55,124 nt of DNA from Nemertoderma westbladi. Its lineage: Eukaryota > Xenacoelomorpha > Nemertodermatida > Nemertodermatidae. The notes under the pieces are model-generated. The model was not told the DNA's origin. It did not search any database and saw nothing but the letters and a program-made list of their open reading frames with translations. The stretch covers positions 1-55,124 of the forward strand of contig JAUCBJ010002839.1 of NCBI GenBank assembly GCA_032718475.1. The letters run 5' to 3'. Positions 33,867-47,493 of the stretch are shown here, piece after piece (the stretch's first letter is position 1; every line of letters begins with the position of its first letter). Position numbers and translations under genes: made by a program.

Positions 33867-36261
33867 TCAACAGGGCAGTTTGGGGACTAGGAGGAGTCAG
33901 TATATAGCCCGAGTGGTAGGTACCAGGGTCAACAGGGCAGTTTGGGGACTTAGGGGAGTCAGTATATAGCCCGGGTTGTAGGTACCAGGGTCAACAGTCA
34001 GTTTGGGGACTATGAGAAGTCAGTACATAGCCCGGGTGGTAGGTACCAGGGTCAACAGTCAGTTTGGGGACTATGAGAAGTCAGTACATAGCCCGGGTGG
34101 TAGGTACCAGGGTCAACAGGACAGTTTGGGGACTTAGGGGAGTCAGTATATAGCCCGGGTTGTAGGTACCAGGGTCAACAGTCAGTTTGGGGACTATGAG
34201 AAGTCAGTACATAGCTCGGGTGGTAGGTACCAGGGTCAACAGGACAGTTTGGGGACTTAGGGGAGTCAGTATATAGCCCGGGTTGTAGGTACCAGGGTCA
34301 ACAGTCAGTTTGGGGACTATGAGAAGTCAGTACATAGCCCGGGTGGTAGGTACCAGGGTCAACAGTCAGTTTGGGGACTATGAGAAGTCAGTACATAGCC
34401 CGGGTGGTAGGTACCAGGGTCAACAGTCAGTTTGGGGACTATGAGAAGTCAGTACATAGCCCGGGTGGTAGGTACCAGGGTCAACAGGACAGTTTGGGGA
34501 CTTAGGGGAGTCAGTATATAGCCCGGGTTGTAGGTACCAGGGTCAACAGTCAGTTTGGGGACTATGAGAAGTCAGTACATAGCCCGGGTGGTAGGTACCA
34601 GGGTCAACAGTCAGTTTGGGGACTATGAGAAGTCAGTACATAGCCCGGGTGGTTGGTACCAGGGTCAACAGGGCAGTTTGGGGACTAGGAGAAGTCAGTA
34701 TATAACCCGGGAGGTAGGTACCAGGGTCAACAGGATAGTTTGGGGACTTGGACGAGTCAGTATATAGCCCGGGTGGTAGGTACCAGGGTCAACAGGACAG
34801 TTTGGGGACTTGGAGGAGTCAGTATATAGCCCGGGTGGTAGGTACCAGGGTCAACAGGACAGTTTGGGGACTTGGAGGAGTCAGTATATAGCCCGGGTGG
34901 TAGGTACCAGGGTCAACAGGATAGTTTGGGGACTTGGAGGAGTCAGTATATAGCCCGGGAGGTAGGTACCAGGGTCAACAGGATAGTTTGGGGACTTGGA
35001 CGAGTCAGTATATAGCCCGGGTGGTAGGTACCAGGGTCAACAGGAAAGTTTGGGGACTTGGACGAGTCAGTATATAGCCCGGGTGGTAGGTACCAGGGTC
35101 AACAGGACAGTTTGGGGACTTGGAGGAGTCAGTATATATAGCCCGGGTGGTAGGTACCAGGGTCAACAGGATAGTTTGGGGACTTGGAGGAGTCAGTATA
35201 TAGCCCGGGAGGTAGGTACCAGGGTCAACAGGGCAGTTTGGGGACTAGGAGAAGTCAGTATATAGCCCGGGAGGTAGGTACCAGGGTCAACAGGATAGTT
35301 TGGGGACTTGGACGAGTCAGTATATAGCCCGGGTGGTAGGTACCAGGGTCAACAGGACAGTTTGGGGACTTGGAGGAGTCAGTATATAGCCCGGGTGGTA
35401 GGTACCAGGGTCAACAGGATAGTTTGGGGACTTGGAGGAGTCAGTATATAGCCCGGGAGGTAGGTACCAGGGTCAACAGGATAGTTTGGGGACTTGGAGG
35501 AGTCAGTATATAGCCCGGGTGGTAGGTACCAGGGTCAACAGGATAGTTTGGGACTTGGAGGAGTCAGTATATAGCCCGGGAGGTAGGTACCAGGGTCAAC
35601 AGGATAGTTTGGGGACTTGGACGAGTCAGTATATAGCCCGGGTGGTAGGTACCAGGGTCAACAGGACAGTTTGGGGACTTGGAGGAGTCAGTATATAGCC
35701 CGGGTGGTAGGTACCAGGGTCAAGGGCAGTTTGGGGACTTGGATGAGTCAGTATATAGCCCGGGGGGTAGGTACCAGGGTCAAGAGGGCAGTTTGGGGAC
35801 TTGGACGAGTCAGTATATAGCCCGGGTGGTAGGTACCAGGGTCAACAGGATAGTTTGGGGACTTGGAGGAGTCAGTATATAGCCCAGCTGGTAGGTACCA
35901 GGGTCAACAGGATAGTTTGGGGACTTGGAGGAGTCAGTATATAGCCCGGGTGGTAGGTACCAGGGTCAACAGGGCAGTTTGGGGACTATGAGAAGTCAGT
36001 ATATAGCCCGGGAGGTAGGTACCAGGGTCAACAGGACAGTTTGGAGACTTGGAGGAGTCAGTATATAGCCCGGGTGGTAGGTACCAGGGTCAACAGGACA
36101 GTTTGGGGACTTGGAGGAGTCAGTATATAGCCCGGGTGGTAGGTACCAGGGTCAACAGGAGAGTTTGGGGACTTGGAGGAGTCAGTATATAGCCCGGGTG
36201 GTAGGTACCAGGGTCAACAGGATAGTTTGGGGACTTGGAGGAGTCAGTATATAGCCCGGGA

Positions 36262-38631
36262 GGTAGGTACCAGGGTCAACAGGACAGTTTGGGGACTTGG
36301 AGGAGTCAGTATATAGCCCGGGTGGTAGGTACCAGGGTCAACAGGGCAGTTTGGGGACTATGAGAAGTCAGTATATAGCCCGGGAGGTAGGTCCAGGGTC
36401 AAGAGGGCAGTTTGGGGACTATGAGAAGTCAGTATATAGCCCGGGTGGTAGGTACCAGGGTCAACAGGATAGTTTGGGGACTTGGAGGAGTCAGTATATA
36501 GCCCGGGTGGTAGGTACCAGGGTCAACAGGGCAGTTTGCGGACTATGAGAAGTCAGTATATAGCCCGGGAGGTAGGTCCAGGGTCAACAGGATAGTTTGG
36601 GGACTTGGAGGAGTCAGTATATAGCCCGGGTGGTAGGTACCAGGGTCAAGAGGGCAGTTTGGGGACTATGAGAAGTCAGTATATAGCCCGGGTGGTAGGT
36701 ACCAGGGTCAACAGGATAGTTTGGGGACTTGGAGGAGTCAGTATATAGCCCGGGTGGTAGGTACCAGGGTCAACAGGACAGTTTGGGGACTTGGAGGAGT
36801 CAGTATATAGCCCAGCTGGTAGGTACCAGGGTCAAGAGGGCAGTTTGGGGACTTGGAGGAGTCAGTATATAGCCCGGGAGGTAGGTACCAGGGTCAACAG
36901 GATAGTTTGGGGACTTGGAGGAGTCAGTATATAGCCCGGGTGGTAGGTACCAGGGTCAACAGGGCAGTTTGGGGACTAGGAGAAGTCAGTATTTAGCCCG
37001 GGAGGTAGGTCCAGGGTCAAGAGGGCAGTTTGGGGACTAGGAGAAGTCAGTATATAGCCCGGGTGGTAGGTACCAGGGTCAACAGGATAGTTTGGGGACT
37101 TGGAGAAGTCAGTATATAGCCCGGGTGGTAGGTACCAGGGTCAACAGGATAGTTTGGGGACTTGGATGAGTCAGTATATAGCCGGGGTGGTAGGTACCAG
37201 GGTCAACAGTCAGTTTGGGGACTAGGAGGAGTCAGTATATAGCCCGGGTGGTAGGTACCAGGGTCAACAGGGCAGTTTGGGGACTATGAGAAGTCAGTAT
37301 ATAGCCCGGGAGGTAGGTCCAGGGTCAAGAGGGCAGTTTGGGGACTAGGAGAAGTCAGTATATAGCCCGGGTGGTAGGTACCAGGGTCAACAGGATAGTT
37401 TGGGGACTTGGAGAAGTCAGTATATAGCCCGGGTGGTAGGTACCAGGGTCAACAGGATAGTTTGGGGACTTGGAGGAGTCAGTATATAGCCCGGGTGGTA
37501 AGGTACCAGGGTCAACAGGACAGTTTGGGGACTAGGAGGAGTCAGTATATAGCCCGGGTGGTAGGTACCAGGGTCAACAGGGCAGTTTGGGGACTATGAG
37601 AAGTCAGTATATAGCCCGAGTGGTAGGTACCAGGGTCAACAGGATAGTTTGGGGACTATGAGAAGTCAGTATATAGCCCGGGAGGTAGGTACCAGGGTCA
37701 ACAGGATAGTTTGGGGACTTGGAGGAGTCAGTATATAGCCCGGGTGGTAGGTACCAGGGTCAACAGGATAGTTTGGGGACTTGGAGGAGTCAGTATATAG
37801 CCCGGGTGGTAGGTACCAGGGTCAACAGGGCAGTTTGGGGACTATGAGAAGTCAGTATATAGCCCGGGAGGTAGGTACCAGGGTCAACAGGATAGTTTGG
37901 GGACTTGGAGGAGTCAGTATATAGCCCGCGTGGTAGGTACCAGGGTCAACAGGACATTTTGGGGACTTGCAGGAGTCAGTATATAGCCCGGGAGGTAGGT
38001 ACCAGGGTCAACAGGATAGTTTGGGGACTTGGAGGAGTCAGTATATAGCCCGGGTGGTAGGTACCAGGGTCAACAGGACAGTTTGGGAACATAGAGGAGT
38101 CAGTATATAGCCCGGGAGGTAGGTACCAGGGTCAAGAGGGCAGTTTGGGGACTTGGAGGAGTCAGTATATAGCCCGGGTGGTAGGTACCAGGGTCAACAG
38201 GACAGTTTGGGGACTTGGAGGAGTCAGTATATAGCCCGGGAGGTAGGTACCAGGGTCAACAGGATAGTTTGGGGACTAGGAGGAGTCAGTATATAGCCCG
38301 GGTGGTAGGTACCAGGGTCAAGAGGGCAGTTTGGGGACTTGGAGGAGTCAGTATATAGCCCGGGTGGTAGGTACCAGGGTCAACAGGACAGTTTGGGGAC
38401 TTGGAGGAGTCAGTATATAGCCCGGGAGGTAGGTACCAGGGTCAACAGGATAGTTTGGGGACTAGGAGAAGTCAGTATATAGCCCGGGTGGTAGGTACCA
38501 GGGTCAACAGGACAGTTTGGGGACTTGGAGGAGTCAGTATATAGCCCGGGAGGTAGGTACCAGGGTCAACAGGATAGTTTGGGGACTATGATGAGTCAGT
38601 ATATAGCCCGGGTGGTAGGTACCAGGGTCAA
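36262..38631. repeat. Segmental duplication 2, copy 1
   Basis: Matches 38987-41356 at an offset of 2725 bases, with only scattered differences such as ATTTAGCCC here against ATATAGCCC, and CATTTTGGGG against CAGTTTGGGG. The unusual GGGAACATAGAGG marker occurs at 38085 and 40810, and ACTATGATGAG at 38585 and 41310. Confidence 0.85.
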
Positions 38632-38986
38632 CAGGACAGTTTGGGGACTTGGAGGAGTCAGTATATAGCCCGGGTGGTAGGTACCAGGGTCAACAGGGCA
38701 GTTTGGGGACTATGAGAAGTCAGTATATAGCCCGGGAGGTAGGTCCAGGGTCAAGAGGGCAGTTTGGGGACTATGAGAAGTCAGTATATAGCCCGGGTGG
38801 TAGGTACCAGGGTCAACAGGACAGTTTGGGGACTTGGAGGAGTCAGTATATAGCCCGGGTGGTAGGTACCATAGGGTCAACAGGATAGTTTGGGGACTAG
38901 GAGAAGTCAGTATATAGCCCGGGAGGTAGTTACCAGGGTCAACAGGACAGTTTGGGGACTTGGAGGAGTCAGTATATAGCCCGGGT

Positions 38987-41356
38987 GGTAGGTACCAGGG
39001 TCAACAGGACAGTTTGGGGACTTGGAGGAGTCAGTATATAGCCCGGGTGGTAGGTACCAGGGTCAACAGGGCAGTTTGGGGACTATGAGAAGTCAGTATA
39101 TAGCCCGGGAGGTAGGTCCAGGGTCAAGAGGGCAGTTTGGGGACTATGAGAAGTCAGTATATAGCCCGGGTGGTAGGTACCAGGGTCAACAGGATAGTTT
39201 GGGGACTTGGAGGAGTCAGTATATAGCCCGGGTGGTAGGTACCAGGGTCAACAGGGCAGTTTGCGGACTATGAGAAGTCAGTATATAGCCCGGGAGGTAG
39301 GTCCAGGGTCAACAGGATAGTTTGGGGACTTGGAGGAGTCAGTATATAGCCCGGGTGGTAGGTACCAGGGTCAAGAGGGCAGTTTGGGGACTATGAGAAG
39401 TCAGTATATAGCCCGGGTGGTAGGTACCAGGGTCAACAGGATAGTTTGGGGACTTGGAGGAGTCAGTATATAGCCCGGGTGGTAGGTACCAGGGTCAACA
39501 GGACAGTTTGGGGACTTGGAGGAGTCAGTATATAGCCCAGCTGGTAGGTACCAGGGTCAAGAGGGCAGTTTGGGGACTTGGAGGAGTCAGTATATAGCCC
39601 GGGAGGTAGGTACCAGGGTCAACAGGATAGTTTGGGGACTTGGAGGAGTCAGTATATAGCCCGGGTGGTAGGTACCAGGGTCAACAGGGCAGTTTGGGGA
39701 CTAGGAGAAGTCAGTATATAGCCCGGGAGGTAGGTCCAGGGTCAAGAGGGCAGTTTGGGGACTAGGAGAAGTCAGTATATAGCCCGGGTGGTAGGTACCA
39801 GGGTCAACAGGATAGTTTGGGGACTTGGAGAAGTCAGTATATAGCCCGGGTGGTAGGTACCAGGGTCAACAGGATAGTTTGGGGACTTGGATGAGTCAGT
39901 ATATAGCCGGGGTGGTAGGTACCAGGGTCAACAGTCAGTTTGGGGACTAGGAGGAGTCAGTATATAGCCCGGGTGGTAGGTACCAGGGTCAACAGGGCAG
40001 TTTGGGGACTATGAGAAGTCAGTATATAGCCCGGGAGGTAGGTCCAGGGTCAAGAGGGCAGTTTGGGGACTAGGAGAAGTCAGTATATAGCCCGGGTGGT
40101 AGGTACCAGGGTCAACAGGATAGTTTGGGGACTTGGAGAAGTCAGTATATAGCCCGGGTGGTAGGTACCAGGGTCAACAGGATAGTTTGGGGACTTGGAG
40201 GAGTCAGTATATAGCCCGGGTGGTAAGGTACCAGGGTCAACAGGACAGTTTGGGGACTAGGAGGAGTCAGTATATAGCCCGGGTGGTAGGTACCAGGGTC
40301 AACAGGGCAGTTTGGGGACTATGAGAAGTCAGTATATAGCCCGAGTGGTAGGTACCAGGGTCAACAGGATAGTTTGGGGACTATGAGAAGTCAGTATATA
40401 GCCCGGGAGGTAGGTACCAGGGTCAACAGGATAGTTTGGGGACTTGGAGGAGTCAGTATATAGCCCGGGTGGTAGGTACCAGGGTCAACAGGATAGTTTG
40501 GGGACTTGGAGGAGTCAGTATATAGCCCGGGTGGTAGGTACCAGGGTCAACAGGGCAGTTTGGGGACTATGAGAAGTCAGTATATAGCCCGGGAGGTAGG
40601 TACCAGGGTCAACAGGATAGTTTGGGGACTTGGAGGAGTCAGTATATAGCCCGGGTGGTAGGTACCAGGGTCAACAGGACAGTTTGGGGACTTGCAGGAG
40701 TCAGTATATAGCCCGGGAGGTAGGTACCAGGGTCAACAGGATAGTTTGGGGACTTGGAGGAGTCAGTATATAGCCCGGGTGGTAGGTACCAGGGTCAACA
40801 GGACAGTTTGGGAACATAGAGGAGTCAGTATATAGCCCGGGAGGTAGGTACCAGGGTCAAGAGGGCAGTTTGGGGACTTGGAGGAGTCAGTATATAGCCC
40901 GGGTGGTAGGTACCAGGGTCAACAGGACAGTTTGGGGACTTGGAGGAGTCAGTATATAGCCCGGGAGGTAGGTACCAGGGTCAACAGGATAGTTTGGGGA
41001 CTAGGAGGAGTCAGTATATAGCCCGGGTGGTAGGTACCAGGGTCAAGAGGGCAGTTTGGGGACTTGGAGGAGTCAGTATATAGCCCGGGTGGTAGGTACC
41101 AGGGTCAACAGGACAGTTTGGGGACTTGGAGGAGTCAGTATATAGCCCGGGAGGTAGGTACCAGGGTCAACAGGATAGTTTGGGGACTAGGAGAAGTCAG
41201 TATATAGCCCGGGTGGTAGGTACCAGGGTCAACAGGACAGTTTGGGGACTTGGAGGAGTCAGTATATAGCCCGGGAGGTAGGTACCAGGGTCAACAGGAT
41301 AGTTTGGGGACTATGATGAGTCAGTATATAGCCCGGGTGGTAGGTACCAGGGTCAA
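38987..41356. repeat. Segmental duplication 2, copy 2
   Basis: Counterpart of 36262-38631. About 355 bp of satellite separate the copies, and that spacer itself contains a partial third copy of the segment's beginning (38649-38870). Confidence 0.85.
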
Positions 41357-44289
41357 GAGGGCAGTTTGGGGACTTGGAGGAGTCAGTATATAGCCCGGGT
41401 GGTAGGTACCAGGGTCAACAGGACAGTTTGGGGACTTGGAGGAGTCAGTATATAGCCCGGGAGGTAGGTACCAGGGTCAACAGGATAGTTTGGGGACTTG
41501 GAGGAGTCAGTATATAGCCCAGCTGGTAGGTACCAGGGTCAAGAGGATAGTTTGGGGACTAGGAGGAGTCAGTATATAGCCCGGGAGGTAGGTACCAGGG
41601 TCAACAGGACAGTTTGGGGACTTGGAGGAGTCAGTATATAGCCCGGGTGGTAGGTACCAGGGTCAAGAGGGCAGTTTGGGGACTTGGAGGAGTCAGTATA
41701 TAGCCCGGGTGGTAGGTACCAGGGTCAACAGGACAGTTTGGGGACTTGGAGGAGTCAGTATATAGCCCGGGAGGTAGGTACCAGGGTCAACAGGATAGTT
41801 TGGGGACTTGGAGGAGTCAGTATATAGCCCGGGTGGTAGGTACCAGGGTCAAGAGGGCAGTTTGGGGACTTGGAGGAGTCAGTATATAGCCCGGGTGGTA
41901 GGTACCAGGGTCAAAAGGACAGTTTGGGGACTTGGAGGAGTCAGTATATAGCCCGGGAGGTAGGTACCAGGGTCAACAGGATAGTTTGGGGACTTGGAGG
42001 AGTCAGTATATAGCCCGGGTGGTACCAGGGTCAACAGGAAAGTTTGGGGACTTGGAGGAGTCAGTATATAGCCCGGGAGGTAGGTACCAGGGTCAACAGG
42101 ACAGTTTGGGGACTTGGAGGAGTCAGTATATAGCCCGGGAGGTAGGTACCAGGGTCAACAGGATAGTTTGGGGACTTGGAGGAGTCAGTATATAGCCCGG
42201 GTGGTAGGTACCAGGGTCAACAGGATAGTTTGGGGACTTGGAGGAGTCAGTATATAGCCCGGGAGGTAGGTACCAGGGTCAACAGGATAGTTTGGGGACT
42301 TGGACGAGTCAGTATATAGCCCGGGTGGTAGGTACCAGGGTCAACAGGACAGTTTGGGGACTTGGAGGAGTCAGTATATAGCCCAGCTGGTAGGTACCAG
42401 GGTCAAGAGGGCAGTTTGGGGACTTGGAGGAGTCAGTATATAGCCCGGGAGGTAGGTACCAGGGTCAACAGGATAGTTTGGGGACTTGGACGAGTCAGTA
42501 TATAGCCCGGGTGGTAGGTACCAGGGTCAATAGGACAGTTTGGGGACTTAGGGGAGTCAGTATATAGCCCAGCTGGTAGGTACCAGGGTCAAGAGGGCAG
42601 TTTGGGGACTTGGACGAGTCAGTATATAGCCCGGGTGGTAGGTACCAGGGTCAAGAGGACAGTTTGGGGACTTGGAGGAGTCAGTATATAGCCCGGGAGG
42701 TAGGTACCAGGGTCAAGAGGGCAGTTTGGGGACTTGGAGGAGTCAGTATATAGCCCGGGTGGTAGGTACCAGGGTCAACAGGGCAGTTTGGGGACTTGGA
42801 GGAGTCAGTATATAGCCCGGGAGGTAGGTACCAGGGTCAAGAGGGCAGTTTGGGGACTTGGAGGAGTCAGTATATAGCCCGGGTGGTAGGTACCAGGGTC
42901 AAGAGGGCAGTTTGGGGACTTGGAGGAGTCAGTATATAGCCCGGGTGGTAGGTACCAGGGTCAAGAGGGCAGTTTGGGGACTTGGAGGAGTCAGTATATA
43001 GCCCGGGTGGTAGGTACCAGGGTCAAGAGGGCAGTTTGGGGACTTGGAGGAGTCAGTATATAGCCCGGGAGGTAGGTACCAGGGTCAAGAGGGCAGTTTG
43101 GGGACTTGGAGGAGTCAGTATATAGCCCGGGAGGTAGGTACCAGGGTCAACAGGACAGTTTGGGGACTTGGAGGAGTCAGTATATAGCCCGGGAGGTAGG
43201 TACCAGGGTCAAGAGGATAGTTTGGGGACTTGGAGGAGTCAGTATATAGCCCGGGAGGTAGGTACCAGGGTCAACAGGATAGTTTGGGGACTTGGAGGAG
43301 TCAGTATATAGCCCGGGAGGTAGGTACCAGGGTCAACAGGATAGTTTGGGGACTTGGAGGAGTCAGTATATAGCCCGGGAGGTAGGTACCAGGGTCAAGA
43401 GGATAGTTTGGGGACTTGGAGGAGTCAGTATATAGCCCGGGAGGTAGGTACCAGGGTCAACAGGATAGTTTGGGGACTTGGAGGAGTCAGTATATAGCCC
43501 GGGAGGTAGGTACCAGGGTCAAGAGGGCAGTTTGGGGACTTGGAGGAGTCAGTATATAGCCCGGGAGGTAGGTACCAGGGTCAACAGGATAGTTTGGGGA
43601 CTTGGAGGAGTCAGTATATAGCCCGGGAGGTAGGTACCAGGGTCAAGAGGGCAGTTTGGGGACTTGGAGGAGTCAGTATATAGCCCGGGTGGTAGGTACC
43701 AGGGTCAACAGGATAGTTTGGGGACTTGGAGGAGTCAGTATATAGCCCGGGTGGTAGGTACCAGGGTCAACAGGACAGTTTGGGGACTATGAGAAGTCAG
43801 TATATAGCCCGGGTGGTAGGTACCAGGGTCAACAGGATAGTTTGGGGACTAGGAGGAGTCAGTATATAGCCCGGGTGGTAGGTACCAGGGTCAACAGGGC
43901 AGTTTGGGGACTATGAGAAGTCAGTATATAGCCCGGGTGGTAGGTACCAGGGTCAACAGGATAGTTTGGGGACTAGGAGGAGTCAGTATATAGCCCGGGT
44001 GGTAGGTACCAGGGTCAACAGGACAGTTTGGGGACTTGGATGAGTCAGTATATAGCCCGGGTGGTAGGTACCAGGGTCAAGAGGGCAGTTTGGGGACTTG
44101 GATGAGTCAGTATATAGCCCGGGTGGTAGGTACTAGGGTCAACAGGATAGTTTGGGGACTAGGAGGAGTCAGTATATAGCCCGGGTGGTAGGTACCAGGG
44201 TCAACAGGACAGTTTGGGGACTTGGAGGAGTCAGTATATAGCCCGGGTGGTAGGTACCAGGGTCAACAGGACAGTTTGGGGACTTGGAT

Positions 44290-45882
44290 GAGTCAGTATA
44301 TAGCCCGGGTGGTAGGTACCAGGGTCAAGAGGGCAGTTTGGGGACTTGGATGAGTCAGTATATAGCCCGGGTGGTAGGTACCAGGGTCAACAGGATAGTT
44401 TGGGGACTATGAGGAGTCAGTATATAGCCCGGGTGGTAGGTACCAGGGTCAACAGGACAGTTTGGGGACTTGGAGGAGTCAGTATATAGCCCGGGTGGTG
44501 GGTACCAGGGTCAACAGGACAGTTTGGGGACTTGGATGAGTCAGTATATAGCCCGGGTGGTAGGTACCAAGGTCAACAGGACAGTTTGGGGACTTGGAGG
44601 AGTCAGTATATATAGCCCGGGTGGTAAGGTACCAGGTTCAACAGGACAGTTTGGGGACTTGGATGAGTCAGTATATAGCCCGGGTGGTAGGTACCAAGGT
44701 CAACAGGACAGTTTGGGGACTTGGAGGAGTCAGTATATAGCCCGGGTGGTAGGTACCAAGGTCAACAGGACAGTTTGGGGACTTGGAGGAGTCAGTATAT
44801 ATAGCCCGGGTGGTAAGGTACCAGGGTCAACAGGATAGTTTGGGGACTAGGAGGAGTCAGTATATAGCCCGGGTGGTAGGTACCAGGGTCAACAGGACAG
44901 TTTGGGGACTTGGATGAGTCAGTATATAGCCCGGGTGGTAGGTACCAAGGTCAACAGGACAGTTTGGGGACTTGGAGGAGTCAGTATATATAGCCCGGGT
45001 GGTAAGGTACCAGGTTCAACAGGACAGTTTGGGGACTTGGATGAGTCAGTATATAGCCCGGGTGGTAGGTACCAGGGTCAACATGACAGTTTGGGGACTT
45101 GGAGGAGTCAGTATATAGCCCGGGTGGTACCAGGGTCAACAGGACAGTTTGGGGACTTGGATGAGTCAGTATATAGCCCGGGTGGTAAGGTACCAGGGTC
45201 AACAGGACAGTTTGGGGACTTGGAGGAGTCAGTATATAGCCCGGGTGGTAAGGTACCAGGGTCAACAGGACAGTTTGGGGACTTGGATGAGTTAGTATAT
45301 AGCCCGGGTGGTAGGTACCAGGGTCAACAGGACAGTTTGGGGACTTGGAGGAGTCAGTATATAGCCCAGCTGGTAGGTACCAGGGTCAACAGGGTAGTTT
45401 GGGGACTTGGAGGAGTCAGTATATAGCCCGGGTGGTAGGTACCAGGGTCAACAGGATAGTTTGGGGACTTGGAGGAGTCAGTATATAGCCGGGGTGGTAG
45501 GTACCAGGGTCAACAGGACAGTTTGGGGACTTGGAGGAGTCAGTATATAGCCCGGGTGGTAGGTACCAGGGCCAACAGGATAGTTTGGGGACTTGGAGGA
45601 GTCAGTATATAGCCCAGCTGGTAGGTACCAGGGTCAACAGGACAGTTTGGGAACATAGAGGAGTCAGTATATAGCCCGGGTGGTACCAGGGTCAACAGGA
45701 CAGTTTGGGGACTTGGAGGAATCAGTATATAGCCCGGGTGGTAGGTACCAGGGTCAACAGGACAGTTTGGGGACTTGGAGGAGTCAGTATATAGCCCGGG
45801 TGGTACCAGCGTCAACAGGATAGTTTGGGGACTTGGAGGAGTCAGTATATAGCCCAGCTGGTAGGTACCAGGGTCAACAGGA
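44290..45882. repeat. Segmental duplication 3, copy 1
   Basis: Matches 45901-47493 at an offset of 1611 bases. It contains the length-variant monomers with ATATATAGCC and GGTAAGGTACC, and the short GGGTGGTACCAGGG form. Confidence 0.85.
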
Positions 45883-45900
45883 TAGTTTGGGGACTTGGAG

Positions 45901-47493
45901 GAGTCAGTATATAGCCCGGGTGGTAGGTACCAGGGTCAAGAGGGCAGTTTGGGGACTTGGATGAGTCAGTATATAGCCCGGGTGGTAGGTACCAGGGTCA
46001 ACAGGATAGTTTGGGGACTAGGAGGAGTCAGTATATAGCCCGGGTGGTAGGTACCAGGGTCAACAGGACAGTTTGGGGACTTGGAGGAGTCAGTATATAG
46101 CCCGGGTGGTGGGTACCAGGGTCAACAGGACAGTTTGGGGACTTGGATGAGTCAGTATATAGCCCGGGTGGTAGGTACCAAGGTCAACAGGACAGTTTGG
46201 GGACTTGGAGGAGTCAGTATATATAGCCCGGGTGGTAAGGTACCAGGTTCAACAGGACAGTTTGGGGACTTGGATGAGTCAGTATATAGCCCGGGTGGTA
46301 GGTACCAAGGTCAACAGGACAGTTTGGGGACTTGGAGGAGTCAGTATATAGCCCGGGTGGTAGGTACCAAGGTCAACAGGACAGTTTGGGGACTTGGAGG
46401 AGTCAGTATATATAGCCCGGGTGGTAAGGTACCAGGGTCAACAGGATAGTTTGGGGACTAGGAGGAGTCAGTATATAGCCCGGGTGGTAGGTACCAGGGT
46501 CAACAGGACAGTTTGGGGACTTGGATGAGTCAGTATATAGCCCGGGTGGTAGGTACCAAGGTCAACAGGACAGTTTGGGGACTTGGAGGAGTCCGTATAT
46601 ATAGCCCGGGTGGTAAGGTACCAGGTTCAACAGGACAGTTTGGGGACTTGGATGAGTCAGTATATAGCCCGGGTGGTAGGTACCAGGGTCAACATGACAG
46701 TTTGGGGACTTGGAGGAGTCAGTATATAGCCCGGGTGGTACCAGGGTCAACATGACAGTTTGGGGACTTGGATGAGTCAGTATATAGCCCGGGTGGTAAG
46801 GTACCAGGGTCAACAGGACAGTTTGGGGACTTGGAGGAGTCAGTATATAGCCCGGGTGGTAAGGTACCAGGGTCAACAGGACAGTTTGGGGACTTGGATG
46901 AGTTAGTATATAGCCCGGGTGGTAGGTACCAGGGTCAACAGGACAGTTTGGGGACTTGGAGGAGTCAGTATATAGCCCAGCTGGTAGGTACCAGGGTCAA
47001 CAGGGTAGTTTGGGGACTTGGAGGAGTCAGTATATAGCCCGGGTGGTAGGTACCAGGGTCAACAGGATAGTTTGGGGACTTGGAGGAGTCAGTATATAGC
47101 CGGGGTGGTAGGTACCAGGGTCAACAGGACAGTTTGGGGACTTGGAGGAGTCAGTATATAGCCCGGGTGGTAGGTACCAGGGCCAACAGGATAGTTTGGG
47201 GACTTGGAGGAGTCAGTATATAGCCCAGCTGGTAGGTACCAGGGTCAACAGGACAGTTTGGGAACATAGAGGAGTCAGTATATAGCCCGGGTGGTACCAG
47301 GGTCAACAGGACAGTTTGGGGACTTGGAGGAGTCAGTATATAGCCCGGGTGGTAGGTACCAGGGTCAACAGGACAGTTTGGGGACTTGGAGGAGTCAGTA
47401 TATAGCCCGGGTGGTACCAGCGTCAACAGGATAGTTTGGGGACTTGGAGGAGTCAGTATATAGCCCAGCTGGTAGGTACCAGGGTCAACAGGA
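45901..47493. repeat. Segmental duplication 3, copy 2
   Basis: Nearly identical to and almost directly adjoining copy 1 (18 bp between). Differences include CAACATGACAG for CAACAGGACAG near 46750. Confidence 0.85.
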
